Shown here: positions 34,102 to 43,469 of the stretch, piece after piece
Layout: every line of letters begins with the position of its first letter
How positions within the stretch are numbered: the first letter of the stretch is position 1
NCBI GenBank assembly: GCA_046328335.1
Contig: JAXLWU010000027.1
Location: forward strand, 8,407 to 72,406
DNA from: JACCXM01 sp046328335
GTDB taxonomy: Bacteria; Chloroflexota; Chloroflexia; Thermomicrobiales; UBA6265
Length of the DNA: 64,000 nucleotides
Direction: 5' to 3'
Notes under the pieces: model-generated
Databases searched by the model: none
The model's input: only the letters and a program-made list of their open reading frames with translations
What the model was told of the DNA's origin: nothing
Translations under genes and position numbers: made by a program

Positions 34102-35274
34102 CTATCCGACCGCGCCCTCCCGGTGGCCGGGCCTGGCAAGAAACAGGCTGCCAGAAACGGCAACCACCGCCAGGATCGCGATCAGCGCGTCGGGAGCGAG
34201 CGAGCGGCCGGCGAGGCCGAGGAGGAGGGCCAGTGCGGCGACGCCGAAGCGAACCGCGGAGATGCCGTTCGCGATCGTGCCGACGGCGGCGGCGTGGAGA
34301 ATGCCGAGCGCGGCGGCAAAGAGGGCGAAACCACTGCAGAGGATCATTCGCTCGCCGTCGGGAAAGCCATGACCCGCCGTGGCGGCCTCGATGGCGAATT
34401 CGACGCCGACGCCGAGCATGGCGATCCCGGCCCAGACGAAGATGTGACCATAGCCCCAGATGAAGGCCGAGGCCCGGCTGCGGGCCAGCATTTCCGTGTC
34501 GGGATGCGCGAAGTAGCGCGTGAACACCAACGCCGCAATCGCAAAACCGGAGACCGCGGCGATGACCGCGGGCGGGCCCCAGTTCGATTCCGCCGTTCCG
34601 CGCGCCACGGCGATCACCGCCTCACCGAGGACGATGATGGTGAACAGCCCGTATCGCTCCGGGATGTGATCCATGTCGTAGACGCGCTCCGGCACCGCGG
34701 CGACCGCGTACCAGGGCGTATACAGATCGACGAGAAGGGCGATCAGCCAGACCATCGGACGGAGTTGATCGGGGAGCGCGAGTGAAAGCACCCAGAGGGT
34801 GGCGGCCAGGGCAAATCCGGAGGCATAGCGGAGGGCAAAGGGTCGCCGCTGTGGATACGCCGAAGTTGTCGCCAGAAAGAGCGCGGCGACGATGAGATGA
34901 AAGATGGCGAAGGCGATGACGACGCCGCGCGGATCACCGGCCGCGGCGCGGGGAATCTGCGCCGACATCGCCAGAATGGTCAACATCGCCGCGAATGCCG
35001 GCAGCCGCCGCGCGACGTCGCCCTCGGGAAACGAGGTGGCGTACCAGGCGTATTCCATCCACGACCACCAGACCGGGACGAAGAGCGCCGCGAAAATGAT
35101 CAATCCCTCGCGGGAGGGAGCATCGTGCAGCGTGTGCGCGACCGCGCCGACAGCCACGACGAAACAGAGATCGAAGAAGAGTTCCAGCCAGGAGGCGCGA
35201 CGCTCCGGGGCATGAACCCCGTGCGGGGGAAAATCTGCCGCTTTACCAGCCGTTTCGAATGTTGCTGCGCTCAC
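34102..35274 (-). CDS. Low-temperature-requirement A (LtrA) family membrane protein
   Basis: A multi-helix membrane protein of 390 residues from GTG 35274 (CAGGA upstream). The family start is clear: ERRASWLELFFDLCFVVAVGAVA, followed by WWSWMEYAWYATSF and later YGLFTIIVLGEAVIAVARG, the hallmark motif LGEaVv. About ten helices are predictable. LtrA was named from Listeria growth at low temperature, but the biochemical role is unknown. A TTG at 35307 is an alternative start. It stands alone between the cox cluster and an ABC operon. Confidence 0.9.
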   Translation of the reverse strand: MSAATFETAGKAADFPPHGVHAPERRASWLELFFDLCFVVAVGAVAHTLHDAPSREGLIIFAALFVPVWWSWMEYAWYATSFPEGDVARRLPAFAAMLTILAMSAQIPRAAAGDPRGVVIAFAIFHLIVAALFLATTSAYPQRRPFALRYASGFALAATLWVLSLALPDQLRPMVWLIALLVDLYTPWYAVAAVPERVYDMDHIPERYGLFTIIVLGEAVIAVARGTAESNWGPPAVIAAVSGFAIAALVFTRYFAHPDTEMLARSRASAFIWGYGHIFVWAGIAMLGVGVEFAIEAATAGHGFPDGERMILCSGFALFAAALGILHAAAVGTIANGISAVRFGVAALALLLGLAGRSLAPDALIAILAVVAVSGSLFLARPGHREGAVG

Positions 35275-35371
35275 ACCGCGTTCCTGTACTCGACAACCAT
35301 CGCCCAAGGCAGGGGACCGGGAAGATCCTTCGGCCAGTTGCCACGATCATATGATTGGCGATGTAGGTTCG

Positions 35372-36487
35372 CTACTCCGCATGTGGATAGGCCAAGGCGC
35401 CGCCGCGCACGCTGATTCCCACCCGATCGCCGGGACGGAATCCGCCGTACGCGCCGAGCCGGGCCTTGAGAGTCGGCCCGTGATCGAGGCGGAGGGTCAG
35501 GAGTTGATCGTGACCGAAAAACGCCCGGGAGACGATGGTCGCCATGACCGCGTCGTCTCCGCTCTCTGATAAGGGCGTAAGGCGCAGCATCTCGGGCCGG
35601 AGAAGCACATCGACTGGCCCCTCGTGACTGGCATGGAGGGGAATGTCGCCGATCGCGGTCGCTGCCCGTCTGCCGGAAGCGAAACCGGGGATGAACTGGG
35701 CATCGCCGATGAAATCGGCGATCGCGCGTGTGGCGGGGCGGTGATACAACTCCTCAGGCGGGCCGATCTGGACGATACGGCCGTCGAGCATGACCGCCAC
35801 CCGGTCGGCTACCGAGAGCGCCTCCTCCTGGTCGTGCGTGACCAGGATGGCGGTCGCGCCCGCGTCGCGCAGGATCTGCCGCACTTCTTCCCTGACCGAC
35901 GCGCGCAATTCGGCATCGAGATTCGAAAACGGCTCGTCGAGCAGGATGATTTCGGGTTCGGGCGCCAGCGCCCGCGCCAATGCGACGCGTTGCTGTTGCC
36001 CGCCGGAGAGTTGATCGGGCGTGCGCCCGCCCAGGCCGGCCAGGCCGACCATTGCCAGCGCCGCATTGACCCGTTGGTCGCGCTCGGGGCTCGTCCGCGG
36101 CAGGCCGAAGGCGACATTGCGGGCCACGCTGAGGTGGGGAAAGAGGGCGTAATCCTGGAACACCATCCCGACCCGGCGTCCCTCCGGGGGAACCCAGCGC
36201 GCACCGGGTTCATCCCCATTCGCCACCAGTTCGGCCCCGATCTCGACCGTCCCGGCATCGGGTCGTTCGAAGCCGGCAATCAGGCGGAGGGCCGTGGTCT
36301 TGCCGCACCCGCTCGGGCCGAGAAGCGCGAGGAACTCGCCGCTCGTCGCTTCGAGATCGAGATCGCGCAAGACCTGATGGTCGCCAAAGCGTTTCGCCAG
36401 CCCGCGCACGCGAAGCGCCGGGACGTTCTCCTTTGCCTGCTCGGCTGCAGGTTGAGGCATTCTGGGACGTCGCGGCAACGCGATCAT
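35372..36487 (-). CDS. ABC transporter ATP-binding protein, Fe(III)/spermidine/sulfate class
   Basis: A 371-residue ATPase. Walker A GPSGCGKTT, Q-loop MVFQDYALFPHLSV, signature LSGGQQQR, Walker B IILLDEPFSNLD and H-loop THD are all intact. The C-terminal third is a TOBE-like regulatory domain (VLLRPEMLRLTPL; ATIVSRAFFGHDQLL), so it belongs to the FbpC/PotA/CysA group. It overlaps the permease gene by 4 nt (ATGA) and works with it. The binding-protein gene of this importer is not in the window. Confidence 0.93.
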   Translation of the reverse strand: MIALPRRPRMPQPAAEQAKENVPALRVRGLAKRFGDHQVLRDLDLEATSGEFLALLGPSGCGKTTALRLIAGFERPDAGTVEIGAELVANGDEPGARWVPPEGRRVGMVFQDYALFPHLSVARNVAFGLPRTSPERDQRVNAALAMVGLAGLGGRTPDQLSGGQQQRVALARALAPEPEIILLDEPFSNLDAELRASVREEVRQILRDAGATAILVTHDQEEALSVADRVAVMLDGRIVQIGPPEELYHRPATRAIADFIGDAQFIPGFASGRRAATAIGDIPLHASHEGPVDVLLRPEMLRLTPLSESGDDAVMATIVSRAFFGHDQLLTLRLDHGPTLKARLGAYGGFRPGDRVGISVRGGALAYPHAE

Positions 36488-38154
36488 GGCACTCGCTCAC
36501 GTTCACGCCGGATCATCACCACCATGGGTCCCGCGGCGGCGACGATCAGAATCAGGGCGGGCGCGGCGGCGCGGCCGTACGCGGCGTCATTCGCCGCCGT
36601 CCAGACATCGACCGCCAACGTATTCCAGCCGGTGGGGCTGAGCAACAGCGTGGCCGGCAGTTCTTTCATCGCCGTCAGGAGGACCAGCGCAGCGCCGGCA
36701 AGAATGCCGGAGCGAGCGATCGGGATGGTGACGCTGGCGACCGCCCCGGCCTGGGTGCGTCCCAGTCCGCGCGCCGCTTCTTCGAGGCGGGGGCTGATCT
36801 GCTGCAACGCGGCGCGGGTGGAACCCACTGCCTCCGGCAGGAAGCGGAGCACACACGCCGCGACCAGCATCGCCACAGTCTGATAGAAGGGGGTTCCCGC
36901 GCCGATGGCGACAAACGCGAGGGCGACGACCAGACCAGGCAACGCGTAGCCAAGCCAGGTGAGGCGTTCGGCCACGCGGGCCGGCGAATGCGGATAGCGG
37001 ACGGCGAGGATCGCAATCGGCAGCGCGGCCAGGGTCGCGACCAGCGCGGTCGAAACTCCGAGCGTCACGGAGTGGGCCGTGGCGACGGCGAGTCCCGAGA
37101 ACTCGCCGTCCGCGGTCAGGCTGCGCACCAGCCAGAAGAGCAGGACCCCAACAGGAAGCACCAGCGCCAGGCCGACGATCGTGGCGCAGAAGAGGAGCGC
37201 GGGATAACGGCCACGGCCAAGGCGAACGATCCGGGGACGGCGGTTGACACCGCTCCCCAGGCGGTGGAGCGAGGCGTTGCCGCGCGCGCGGGTCTCGATC
37301 GCGAGCACCACGATCGAAAGCACGACGAGGAGCAGGGCCAGCATCGCCGCCGCGCCGCGATCGAGCGCTGACTTGTACTGGACGTAGATCGCGCGAGTGA
37401 AGGCGTCATATCGGAGCAGGGTTGGCACGCCAAAATCGCCGAGCGCATAGAGCGCGGTCAACAGACCGCCTGCCGCCGCGGCCGGGCGCAGTTGGGGCAG
37501 GGTCACCGCGAAGAAGGTGCGCCACGGACCGTAGCCGAGGCAGCGGGCGGCGTCTTCCAACGAGGGATCGAGTCCGCGCAGCGCGGACCGCACGGTAAGG
37601 TAGACGTAGGGGTAGGTGAAGAGCGTCAGGACAATCCAGGCCCCGGTGAAGCCGTAGAGCGAGGGCAGGCGCTCGATCCCAAGCGGGGCGAGCAATGCCT
37701 GCGCCGAGCCGCGGGGACCGAAGACCGCGACCGTGACCACGGCCCCGATGTACGAGGGAACAACCAGCGGCAGCGCGGCGGCGACCGACCAGAAGCCGCG
37801 CCAGGGGAGATCGGTGCGCGAGGTCAGCCAGGCGAGCGGCATGGCGATCAGGACCGTCGAAAGCGCAACGGCGAGCGCGAGCGTCAGGCTGTTGACCACA
37901 ACGGACGCGGTCTTGGCGCGAAACAACAATTCCCAGGCGACATCGCCGGCGAGGAACGCGCGGGCGAAGAGGTAGCCGATCGGGACGAGCGAGAGCGCCG
38001 CGATCACGAGTGCCGGGACCCAGATCCAGACGGGAGGACGACTGACTGACCCGATCGAACGCGAGCGGGTTGAGATCAGATTGGTCCAACTGCTCTCGCG
38101 GTCCCCCGTGGGCAGGGTCAAGGTGCGCGCCGAGCGGGGCCGGAGCGTTAGCAT
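36484..38154 (-). CDS. Fe(III)-type ABC transporter permease (FbpB-like, double permease)
   Basis: A 556-residue protein made of two homologous six-helix halves, as in FbpB/SfuB. There is an EAA loop in each half: LEDAARCLGYGPWRTFFAVTLPQ (about residue 205) and LEEAARGLGRTQAGAVASVTIP (about 470). The first half starts after a 45-residue hydrophilic N-terminus whose true start is uncertain. With the following ATPase it would form an iron(III) or similar anion-complex importer. Upstream, on the other strand, lies a permease-like gene, and no periplasmic binding protein is near. Confidence 0.9.
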   Translation of the reverse strand: MLTLRPRSARTLTLPTGDRESSWTNLISTRSRSIGSVSRPPVWIWVPALVIAALSLVPIGYLFARAFLAGDVAWELLFRAKTASVVVNSLTLALAVALSTVLIAMPLAWLTSRTDLPWRGFWSVAAALPLVVPSYIGAVVTVAVFGPRGSAQALLAPLGIERLPSLYGFTGAWIVLTLFTYPYVYLTVRSALRGLDPSLEDAARCLGYGPWRTFFAVTLPQLRPAAAAGGLLTALYALGDFGVPTLLRYDAFTRAIYVQYKSALDRGAAAMLALLLVVLSIVVLAIETRARGNASLHRLGSGVNRRPRIVRLGRGRYPALLFCATIVGLALVLPVGVLLFWLVRSLTADGEFSGLAVATAHSVTLGVSTALVATLAALPIAILAVRYPHSPARVAERLTWLGYALPGLVVALAFVAIGAGTPFYQTVAMLVAACVLRFLPEAVGSTRAALQQISPRLEEAARGLGRTQAGAVASVTIPIARSGILAGAALVLLTAMKELPATLLLSPTGWNTLAVDVWTAANDAAYGRAAAPALILIVAAAGPMVVMIRRERERVP

Positions 38155-38333
38155 CGAGCGTCTCTCGTCAGGTTCCGATCAACGGTACGTCAGCGTGCTG
38201 GGACCGGAAAAATCCGATCATCCCAGTCAGGAATCCATTTGCTCAATGCTGGACCGCATCCGCCATCGTGTCAAGCGACTCGCAGCGTGGCGTGATTCCG
38301 TGGACAATGCGTTGCGACGCGTCTGGAGGCACC

Positions 38334-39434
38334 GTGAGTTCGGAATCGAGCAAAACGACCCCTCGTGGCCGCTGGCCCGCCGAGCCGCTGGTGATCCAGA
38401 TCAGCGCGCGCACGATCCTTCTGATCATTGCGCTCGTTGCGGGCGTCTATCTGCTGTTCCGCATTCCGCGTTTCTGGCTGATCGTGCTGGCGGCGGTGGT
38501 GCTGGCAACGGCGCTCGACAAGCCGGTCGCGGCGATGCAGGCCCGCGGCGTGCCACGCGCGCTGGGGATCCTCCTCATCTACGTCGTGCTGATCGTGTTC
38601 CTCGTCGGCGCCATTGCGGCGCTGGGACCGGTGATTGCTGGCGACATTCGCGCACTCTCCCGTGAACTCCCAGGTTACGTCAGCCAGATCGAGCAGGCGA
38701 TCGGCAGGGTATCCCCGAATGCGCCAGACAGGATTTCGTTCAGCGGAATGGAACAGACGCTCCAGTCGCACGCCAGTACCGTTGCCGGGCGGCTTACCGC
38801 CTTCGGCATCGAACTCGGTCAGGCCGGGTTCTACGTGTTCGTGACGCTGGTGGTGGCCTTCTTCCTCGCCGTGGAACCGGGCGTGGTGCTGCGTGAGGTT
38901 GGGCGATTGGTGCCCGTGGAACACCGGCCGCGGGTGGCGAGAGTCGCCAGAAACATCCACGAGCGGATCGGGGCCTGGGCACGGGGGCAAATCCTGATCG
39001 CGATCATCGTCGGCGCGGTGATGGCGGTCGGATTGCGGTTGCTCGGGGTTCCCTATGCCTGGTCGCTCGGTGCGGTGGCTGGCATTCTCGAAGTGGTTCC
39101 TTACGTCGGTGGCGCGGTGACGGTGATTCTCGCCAGCCTGAGCGCGGCGACCGTTGGTATCCCGCAGGTCATCGGCGTGATCGTCCTCTACATCATCATC
39201 GTCAACGTCGAGTCGCACATCCTGGCGCCGCTGCTCTACGGCAAGGCGCTTGGGTTGCCCCCGGTGGCCGTTCTCCTGGCGCTGCTGGCTGGCGTCGAAT
39301 TGCTCGGTATTCTCGGCGCTTTACTCGCGATTCCGCTGACCGTGATCGCCTGGGCGATCGTCGAGGAATTCATGCCGAAGATCGAGCATGAACCAGAGCC
39401 AGGACCGGAACGGGCAACGGTGCGCGCGCCATGA
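38334..39434 (+). CDS. AI-2E (PerM/TqsA) family transporter
   Basis: A 366-residue membrane protein with about eight helices, in the arrangement typical of the AI-2E family: four N-terminal helices split by a soluble segment (residues about 90-150), then the conserved core ARGQILIAIIVGAVMAVGL and ILEVVPYVGGAVTVILA, with NVESHILAPLLYGKALGLPPV. GTG 38334 has GGAGG 5 nt upstream. Members include quorum-signal exporters and Na+/H+ antiporters, so substrate is open. The stop overlaps the start of the next oxidoreductase gene (ATGA). Confidence 0.92.
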   Translation: MSSESSKTTPRGRWPAEPLVIQISARTILLIIALVAGVYLLFRIPRFWLIVLAAVVLATALDKPVAAMQARGVPRALGILLIYVVLIVFLVGAIAALGPVIAGDIRALSRELPGYVSQIEQAIGRVSPNAPDRISFSGMEQTLQSHASTVAGRLTAFGIELGQAGFYVFVTLVVAFFLAVEPGVVLREVGRLVPVEHRPRVARVARNIHERIGAWARGQILIAIIVGAVMAVGLRLLGVPYAWSLGAVAGILEVVPYVGGAVTVILASLSAATVGIPQVIGVIVLYIIIVNVESHILAPLLYGKALGLPPVAVLLALLAGVELLGILGALLAIPLTVIAWAIVEEFMPKIEHEPEPGPERATVRAP

Positions 39435-40465
39435 GTCACCAGCCACGGCCGCTGCGGATCATCCAGGCGGGACTTGGCGGATTCGGCCGGAGCTGGGCGG
39501 ACGTGGTCCGGGTGGACGGCGTCGAACGTGTCGCCGTGGTCGATCCGGCGCCCGAGGCCCGTGACTGGGCAGTGGCGACACTGGGGCTCGGCGCGGACCG
39601 CTGCTTTGCGACGCTGGATGAGGCCCTGAAGAAGGTTCCCGCTGATGCCGTCCTGATCGTCACTCCTCCCGAGACGCACCATCAGTTGGCGAAGACGGCG
39701 CTGGCGGCGGGAAAACACGTGTTGACCGAGAAGCCGCTGGTAACCACGCTCGACGCGGCGCGCGATCTGGTCGGGGCAAGCGCAGCCGCGCACCGCATCC
39801 TCATGGTGAGCCAGAACTATCGCTTTCGCCCCGCCGCGATGGCGGTGCGGGAGTACCTCGCAAACGACGTGATTGGCGCGCTGACCGCGGTGCGGGTCCG
39901 TTGTCTGCGGGACATGCGCGGACGCTATGCGGCGGACAATTTCCGCTACCTGATGCGACACCCGTTTGTCGTCGACATGAGCATTCACCATTTCGACCTG
40001 CTGCGCGCGGTGACCGGGCTGGAAGTGGAATCGATTTATGCCCGGGGCTGGCGGGTCCCGGACAGCCCGTTCCGGTACGACCCCGCGGTGTCGGCACTGT
40101 TGACTTTGAACAACGGCGCTACCGTCACGTATGACGGCGACTGGGCGAGCGTTGGAATGGAAACGTCGTGGAACGGGGAGTGGGAATTCACCGGTGAGCG
40201 CGGCAGACTGCGCTGGACTGGTGTTCCTGACGATGCCATGGATGGCTCGTTGACGCTTCTCCGGCCCGGATCAGACCCGGAAATGCTGCCTGTCCCGCCG
40301 TTGGCAACGGCTGACCGGGTCGGCGCGCTGGCCGCGTTTCGGGACGCGGTCGCCTCCGGTGAGGAACCGGCAACCTCCGCCCGCGACAACATCCGCAGCC
40401 TCGCGATCGTGCTTGGTTGTATCGCGTCCATCGAGACCGGCCAGGTGATTTCGCCTGGGGCGTAA
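39431..40465 (+). CDS. Gfo/Idh/MocA-family NAD(P)-dependent oxidoreductase
   Basis: A 344-residue sugar or polyol dehydrogenase. The N-terminal Rossmann fold has IIQAGLGGFGRSWADVV. The signature AGKHVLTEKPL supplies the catalytic Lys of the EKP motif. The C-terminal alpha/beta domain starts near residue 130 (SQNYRFRPAAMAVREYL) and has DMSIHHFDLLRAV with the conserved His pair. It is coupled to the AI-2E gene by a 4-nt overlap. The second oxidoreductase and the isomerase downstream suggest a carbohydrate catabolic unit. Confidence 0.93.
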   Translation: MSHQPRPLRIIQAGLGGFGRSWADVVRVDGVERVAVVDPAPEARDWAVATLGLGADRCFATLDEALKKVPADAVLIVTPPETHHQLAKTALAAGKHVLTEKPLVTTLDAARDLVGASAAAHRILMVSQNYRFRPAAMAVREYLANDVIGALTAVRVRCLRDMRGRYAADNFRYLMRHPFVVDMSIHHFDLLRAVTGLEVESIYARGWRVPDSPFRYDPAVSALLTLNNGATVTYDGDWASVGMETSWNGEWEFTGERGRLRWTGVPDDAMDGSLTLLRPGSDPEMLPVPPLATADRVGALAAFRDAVASGEEPATSARDNIRSLAIVLGCIASIETGQVISPGA

Positions 40466-40503
40466 TGCCGATAGCGGATCATCACTGCCGTCTTCACGTG
40501 GCG

Positions 40504-40735
40504 CGAGCCCTCACCCCAACCCCGGCCTCCCTCCCAAGCCTCCCTCCGCGGAGGGAGGAGTCTCCCTGTGCGCAGGGAGAGGGGCTTTTGGGCGCGTCGT
40601 GGCCCATCCGACACCACGAAACCACCTGACTTCGGTCGCATCCACTTGTGAGCCGTCGAGCCGGGAGAGGGGCTTTGTGCGTCGGTAACTGCGTTCATTG
40701 CGAATGTCTTCACCCGGATTTCGTATAAGATGCGA
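40504..40735. repeat. Dispersed palindromic repeat, copy 5 (compound)
   Basis: CCTCACCCCAACCCC, then CCTCCCTCCGCGGAGGGAGG, TCTCCCTGTGCGCAGGGAGA and a second partial unit GAGCCGGGAGAGGGGCTT with tail TGTGCGTCGGTAA and CCGGATTTCGTATAAGATGCGA. The last tail recurs at 57037-57092, so the repeat unit extends past the palindrome. It fills most of the 339 nt between two genes. Confidence 0.85.
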
Positions 40736-40804
40736 TCCGGTTCGGCGGCCTCACGATGGGGATGAGGCGATCCTGCCGACCGTGACGCGCGAGGAGGTCG
40801 GACA

Positions 40805-41767
40805 GTGAACATCGGGGTCTTCCTGGTGCTGTTCAGCCAGCGGCCGTTTGCAGAGGCGCTGGACTACGTCAAGGCTGCCGGTTGCGATGCCGTGGAGATC
40901 GGGGTCGGCGGCTATCCGGGAACGGCGCACGCGAGCGCCACGGCACTCGTCGCGGATGAGGCAGGGCGGAAGCGGCTCAAGGAAGCGGTAACGTCTCGCG
41001 GCATGACGATCAGCGCGCTCTCCTGTCATGGGAACCCGCTGCATCCGAAGCGGGAGATCGCCGAGGCGCACGACCGCGATTACCGCGCGGCGGTGCACCT
41101 GGCGCAGCAACTCGATGTACCGACGGTGATCACCTTTTCCGGTTGCCCGGGAGGTTCACCGGAGGCGCGCGAACCGAACTGGGTTACCTGCCCCTGGCCC
41201 CCCGATTTCCTGGAAACGCTCGACTGGCAGTGGCGGGAGCGGGCCACGCCGTACTGGTCCGAGGCGGCTGCCTTCGCGAGGCAGCACGGGATTCGGGTCG
41301 CTATCGAACTGCATCCCGGATTTCTCGCCTATCACACCGAATCGTTTTTCCGCCTCCGCGAGATCGGCGGCGAGACGCTGGGCGTGAACTTCGACCCCTC
41401 GCACCTTTTCTGGCAAGGGATGGACCCGCTGGTCTGCGCGCGTGGTCTCGGCGATGCCATTTATCACGTCCATGCCAAGGACACCTGGCTCGATCAGCCG
41501 AACATCGCCATCAACGGCGTCCTCGATACCAAACCGTACACAGATGAAATTCACCGATCCTGGATCTTCCGCACGGTCGGATATGGCCACGGCCAGGAAT
41601 TCTGGCGTTCGCTCGTCAGCGAACTCCGCCTCGCCGGTTACGACGGAGCCATCTCGATCGAGCACGAAGACTCGCTGATGAGCGTCAACGAGGGGTTCAC
41701 GAACGCGGTCAACTTCCTCAAGGACGTCGTGATCCGGGAGCAGCCAGCGCAGGCGTGGTGGGTCTGA
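40805..41767 (+). CDS. Sugar phosphate isomerase/epimerase (xylose-isomerase-like TIM barrel)
   Basis: A 320-residue AP-endonuclease-2/xylose-isomerase-fold enzyme. GTG 40805 follows GAGGAGGTCGGACA. Metal ligands of the family are visible as Glu in VEIGVGGYPG, VAIELHPGF, the His/Asp of VNFDPSHLFWQG and HVHAKDTWLD, and Glu in AISIEHEDSL. It lies between two Gfo/Idh/MocA dehydrogenases, a pairing often seen in inositol or unusual-sugar degradation, but the sugar is not identified. Confidence 0.92.
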   Translation: MNIGVFLVLFSQRPFAEALDYVKAAGCDAVEIGVGGYPGTAHASATALVADEAGRKRLKEAVTSRGMTISALSCHGNPLHPKREIAEAHDRDYRAAVHLAQQLDVPTVITFSGCPGGSPEAREPNWVTCPWPPDFLETLDWQWRERATPYWSEAAAFARQHGIRVAIELHPGFLAYHTESFFRLREIGGETLGVNFDPSHLFWQGMDPLVCARGLGDAIYHVHAKDTWLDQPNIAINGVLDTKPYTDEIHRSWIFRTVGYGHGQEFWRSLVSELRLAGYDGAISIEHEDSLMSVNEGFTNAVNFLKDVVIREQPAQAWWV

Positions 41768-41772
41768 TGAGA

Positions 41773-41800
41773 ACGGCAAGACGGCGAGACGGCCAGACGG
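41773..41800 (+). repeat. Left inverted repeat flanking the four-helix-bundle gene
   Basis: ACGGCAAGACGGCGAGACGG followed by CCAGACGG, a run of AGACGG-like units. The reverse complement of the right flank (42246-42284) contains ACGGCAAGACGGCCAGA, so the two flanks are imperfect inverted repeats. Confidence 0.7.
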
Positions 41801-41813
41801 TGAGAAGACAGCG

Positions 41814-42206
41814 GTGGCAATGCGCCGGTCCAACAGTTATCGGGATCTGATCGCCTGGCAAAAAGCGCGGATTCTGGTGCAAATGGTCTACGCCACTACC
41901 GCCGGGTGGCCGGAGAGTGAGCGGTTCGGCCTGACGGCACAGATTCGACGTGCCGCAGTCTCTGTCCCATCCAATATCGCCGAAGGCTCCGGTCGATCGG
42001 GTAGCAGGGAGTTCAGGAGAGGGTTGTCGCTTGCGCATGGATCGCTGTGTGAGTTGGAAACGCAACTCCTGCTAGGAATCGATCTCGGCTGGTGCGAGCC
42101 CCAGGCTGGGGCAATAGTGCTGGAACAGGCGGCGGAAGTCGGCCGGATTATTCGAGGCCTGATCCAGACGCTGGACCATGGAATGGCAAGTGGTGAGAAT
42201 CACTGA
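41814..42206 (+). CDS. Four-helix-bundle protein (S23 ribosomal intervening-sequence protein family)
   Basis: A 130-residue helical protein of the S23/avd-like family: SYRDLIAWQKARILVQMVY, ERFGLTAQIRRAAVSVPSNIAEGSGR and ELETQLLLGIDLGW are all family hallmarks. Members are found inside 23S rRNA intervening sequences, as accessory proteins of diversity-generating retroelements, and as free-standing genes of unknown function. Here it interrupts an apparent sugar-catabolic gene group and is bracketed by inverted AAGACGGC repeats, which suggests it arrived as a small cassette. GTG 41814 or ATG 41820 may be the start. Confidence 0.9.
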   Translation: MAMRRSNSYRDLIAWQKARILVQMVYATTAGWPESERFGLTAQIRRAAVSVPSNIAEGSGRSGSREFRRGLSLAHGSLCELETQLLLGIDLGWCEPQAGAIVLEQAAEVGRIIRGLIQTLDHGMASGENH

Positions 42207-42241
42207 CCAGCCGTCCTTTTCGATCCTGACCACAGAGTCTC

Positions 42242-42288
42242 TTTTCGTCTTGCCGTCTTTATCTCTGGCCGTCTTGCCGTCTTCTGGC
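42242..42288 (-). repeat. Right inverted repeat flanking the four-helix-bundle gene
   Basis: TTTTCGTCTTGCCGTCTTT followed by CTGGCCGTCTTGCCGTCTTC: two units of GTCTTGCCGTCTT, complementary to the ACGGCAAGACGG run at 41773. It ends 13 nt before the next gene's start. Confidence 0.7.
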
Positions 42289-42301
42289 TAAGGAGCGAAC
42301 A

Positions 42302-43465
42302 ATGAGCGAAATCGGAGTTGGTCTGGTTGGCTACAAGTTCATGGGGCGGGCGCACTCCAACGCCTACCGGCAGGTTGCGCACTTCTTCGATGTCGATCCG
42401 GTGCCGCGGCTGGCGGCGATCTGCGGGCGAGACGAGGAGGGGGTCAAGGACGCGGCCGAAACGTTGGGCTGGGAGGATTACGAGACCGATTACCACGCGT
42501 TGATCGCGCGCCCCGATGTGCAACTCGTCGATGTTTCGACGCCGGGCGATACGCACAAGGATGTCGTCCTGGCGGCATTGGCGGCGGGGAAGCACGTCAT
42601 CTGCGAAAAGCCGCTGGCGAACACACTCGACGAGGCGCGCGAGATGCTGCGCGCCGCCGAGAAGGCAGGCGTGGTCGCCGTCGTGAACTACAACTACCGG
42701 CGCGTGCCCGCGGTGCAACTGGCGAAGAACCTGATCGATGACGGGGCGATCGGCGAGATTCGGCACTGGCGCGCGGTCTATCTCCAGGACTGGATCAACG
42801 ATCCGGAGTTTCCCCTGGTCTGGCGCTTGAAAAAGGAGAGCGCGGGCTCGGGTGCGCTGGGCGATATCGCGGCGCACATCACCGACCTCGGCATGTACCT
42901 CCTGGGCCCGATCGCCGAAGTCGTCGGCACCCTCTCGACCTTCATCAAGCAGCGGCCGGTGGCTACGGCTTCTGGTGGCGGCGCGGGGTTGACCGCGGCA
43001 GCGGGGCGCGAAATGGGCGACGTGACCGTTGATGACGCGACCACGTTCCTGGCCCGTTTTGAGCGGGGCGCAACCGGCACCTTCGAAGCGACGCGTCTCG
43101 CTCCCGGCCGACGCAACTACAACAGTTTCGAGGTGAACGGGTCGAAGGGATCGATTTCGTTCAACCTGGAGCGGATGAACGAATTGCAGGTCTACTTCGT
43201 CGACGATCCTGCGGGGTTGCAGGGGTTCCGGACCATCAACGTCACCGAGGGGGGGCACCCCTACACCGCCAATTGGTGGCCGGCCGGGCACATCATCGGC
43301 TACGAGCATACCTTCGTGCATGCCATCAAGGACCTCCTGGATGGCATTCGCACCGGCGGCAACGCGGGGCCGACCTTCGCCGAGGGATTCGCCGTCCAGG
43401 CCGTGCTCGATGCGGTGGAACGAAGCGCGGCCACGCACGAGTGGGCCACGCCGGAGAAAGCCTAA
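42302..43465 (+). CDS. Gfo/Idh/MocA-family oxidoreductase
   Basis: A 387-residue NAD(P)-dependent dehydrogenase. The N-terminus IGVGLVGYKFMGRAHSNAYR is the Rossmann start, STPGDTHKDVVLAALAAGKH leads into VICEKPLANT with the catalytic Lys, and NYNYRRVPAVQLAKNLI begins the second domain. The His pair lies in GDIAAHITDLGMYL. GGAG 5-8 nt upstream supports ATG 42302. It differs clearly from the 344-residue neighbour, so the two probably act on successive substrates. Confidence 0.93.
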   Translation: MSEIGVGLVGYKFMGRAHSNAYRQVAHFFDVDPVPRLAAICGRDEEGVKDAAETLGWEDYETDYHALIARPDVQLVDVSTPGDTHKDVVLAALAAGKHVICEKPLANTLDEAREMLRAAEKAGVVAVVNYNYRRVPAVQLAKNLIDDGAIGEIRHWRAVYLQDWINDPEFPLVWRLKKESAGSGALGDIAAHITDLGMYLLGPIAEVVGTLSTFIKQRPVATASGGGAGLTAAAGREMGDVTVDDATTFLARFERGATGTFEATRLAPGRRNYNSFEVNGSKGSISFNLERMNELQVYFVDDPAGLQGFRTINVTEGGHPYTANWWPAGHIIGYEHTFVHAIKDLLDGIRTGGNAGPTFAEGFAVQAVLDAVERSAATHEWATPEKA

Positions 43466-43469
43466 CCGG

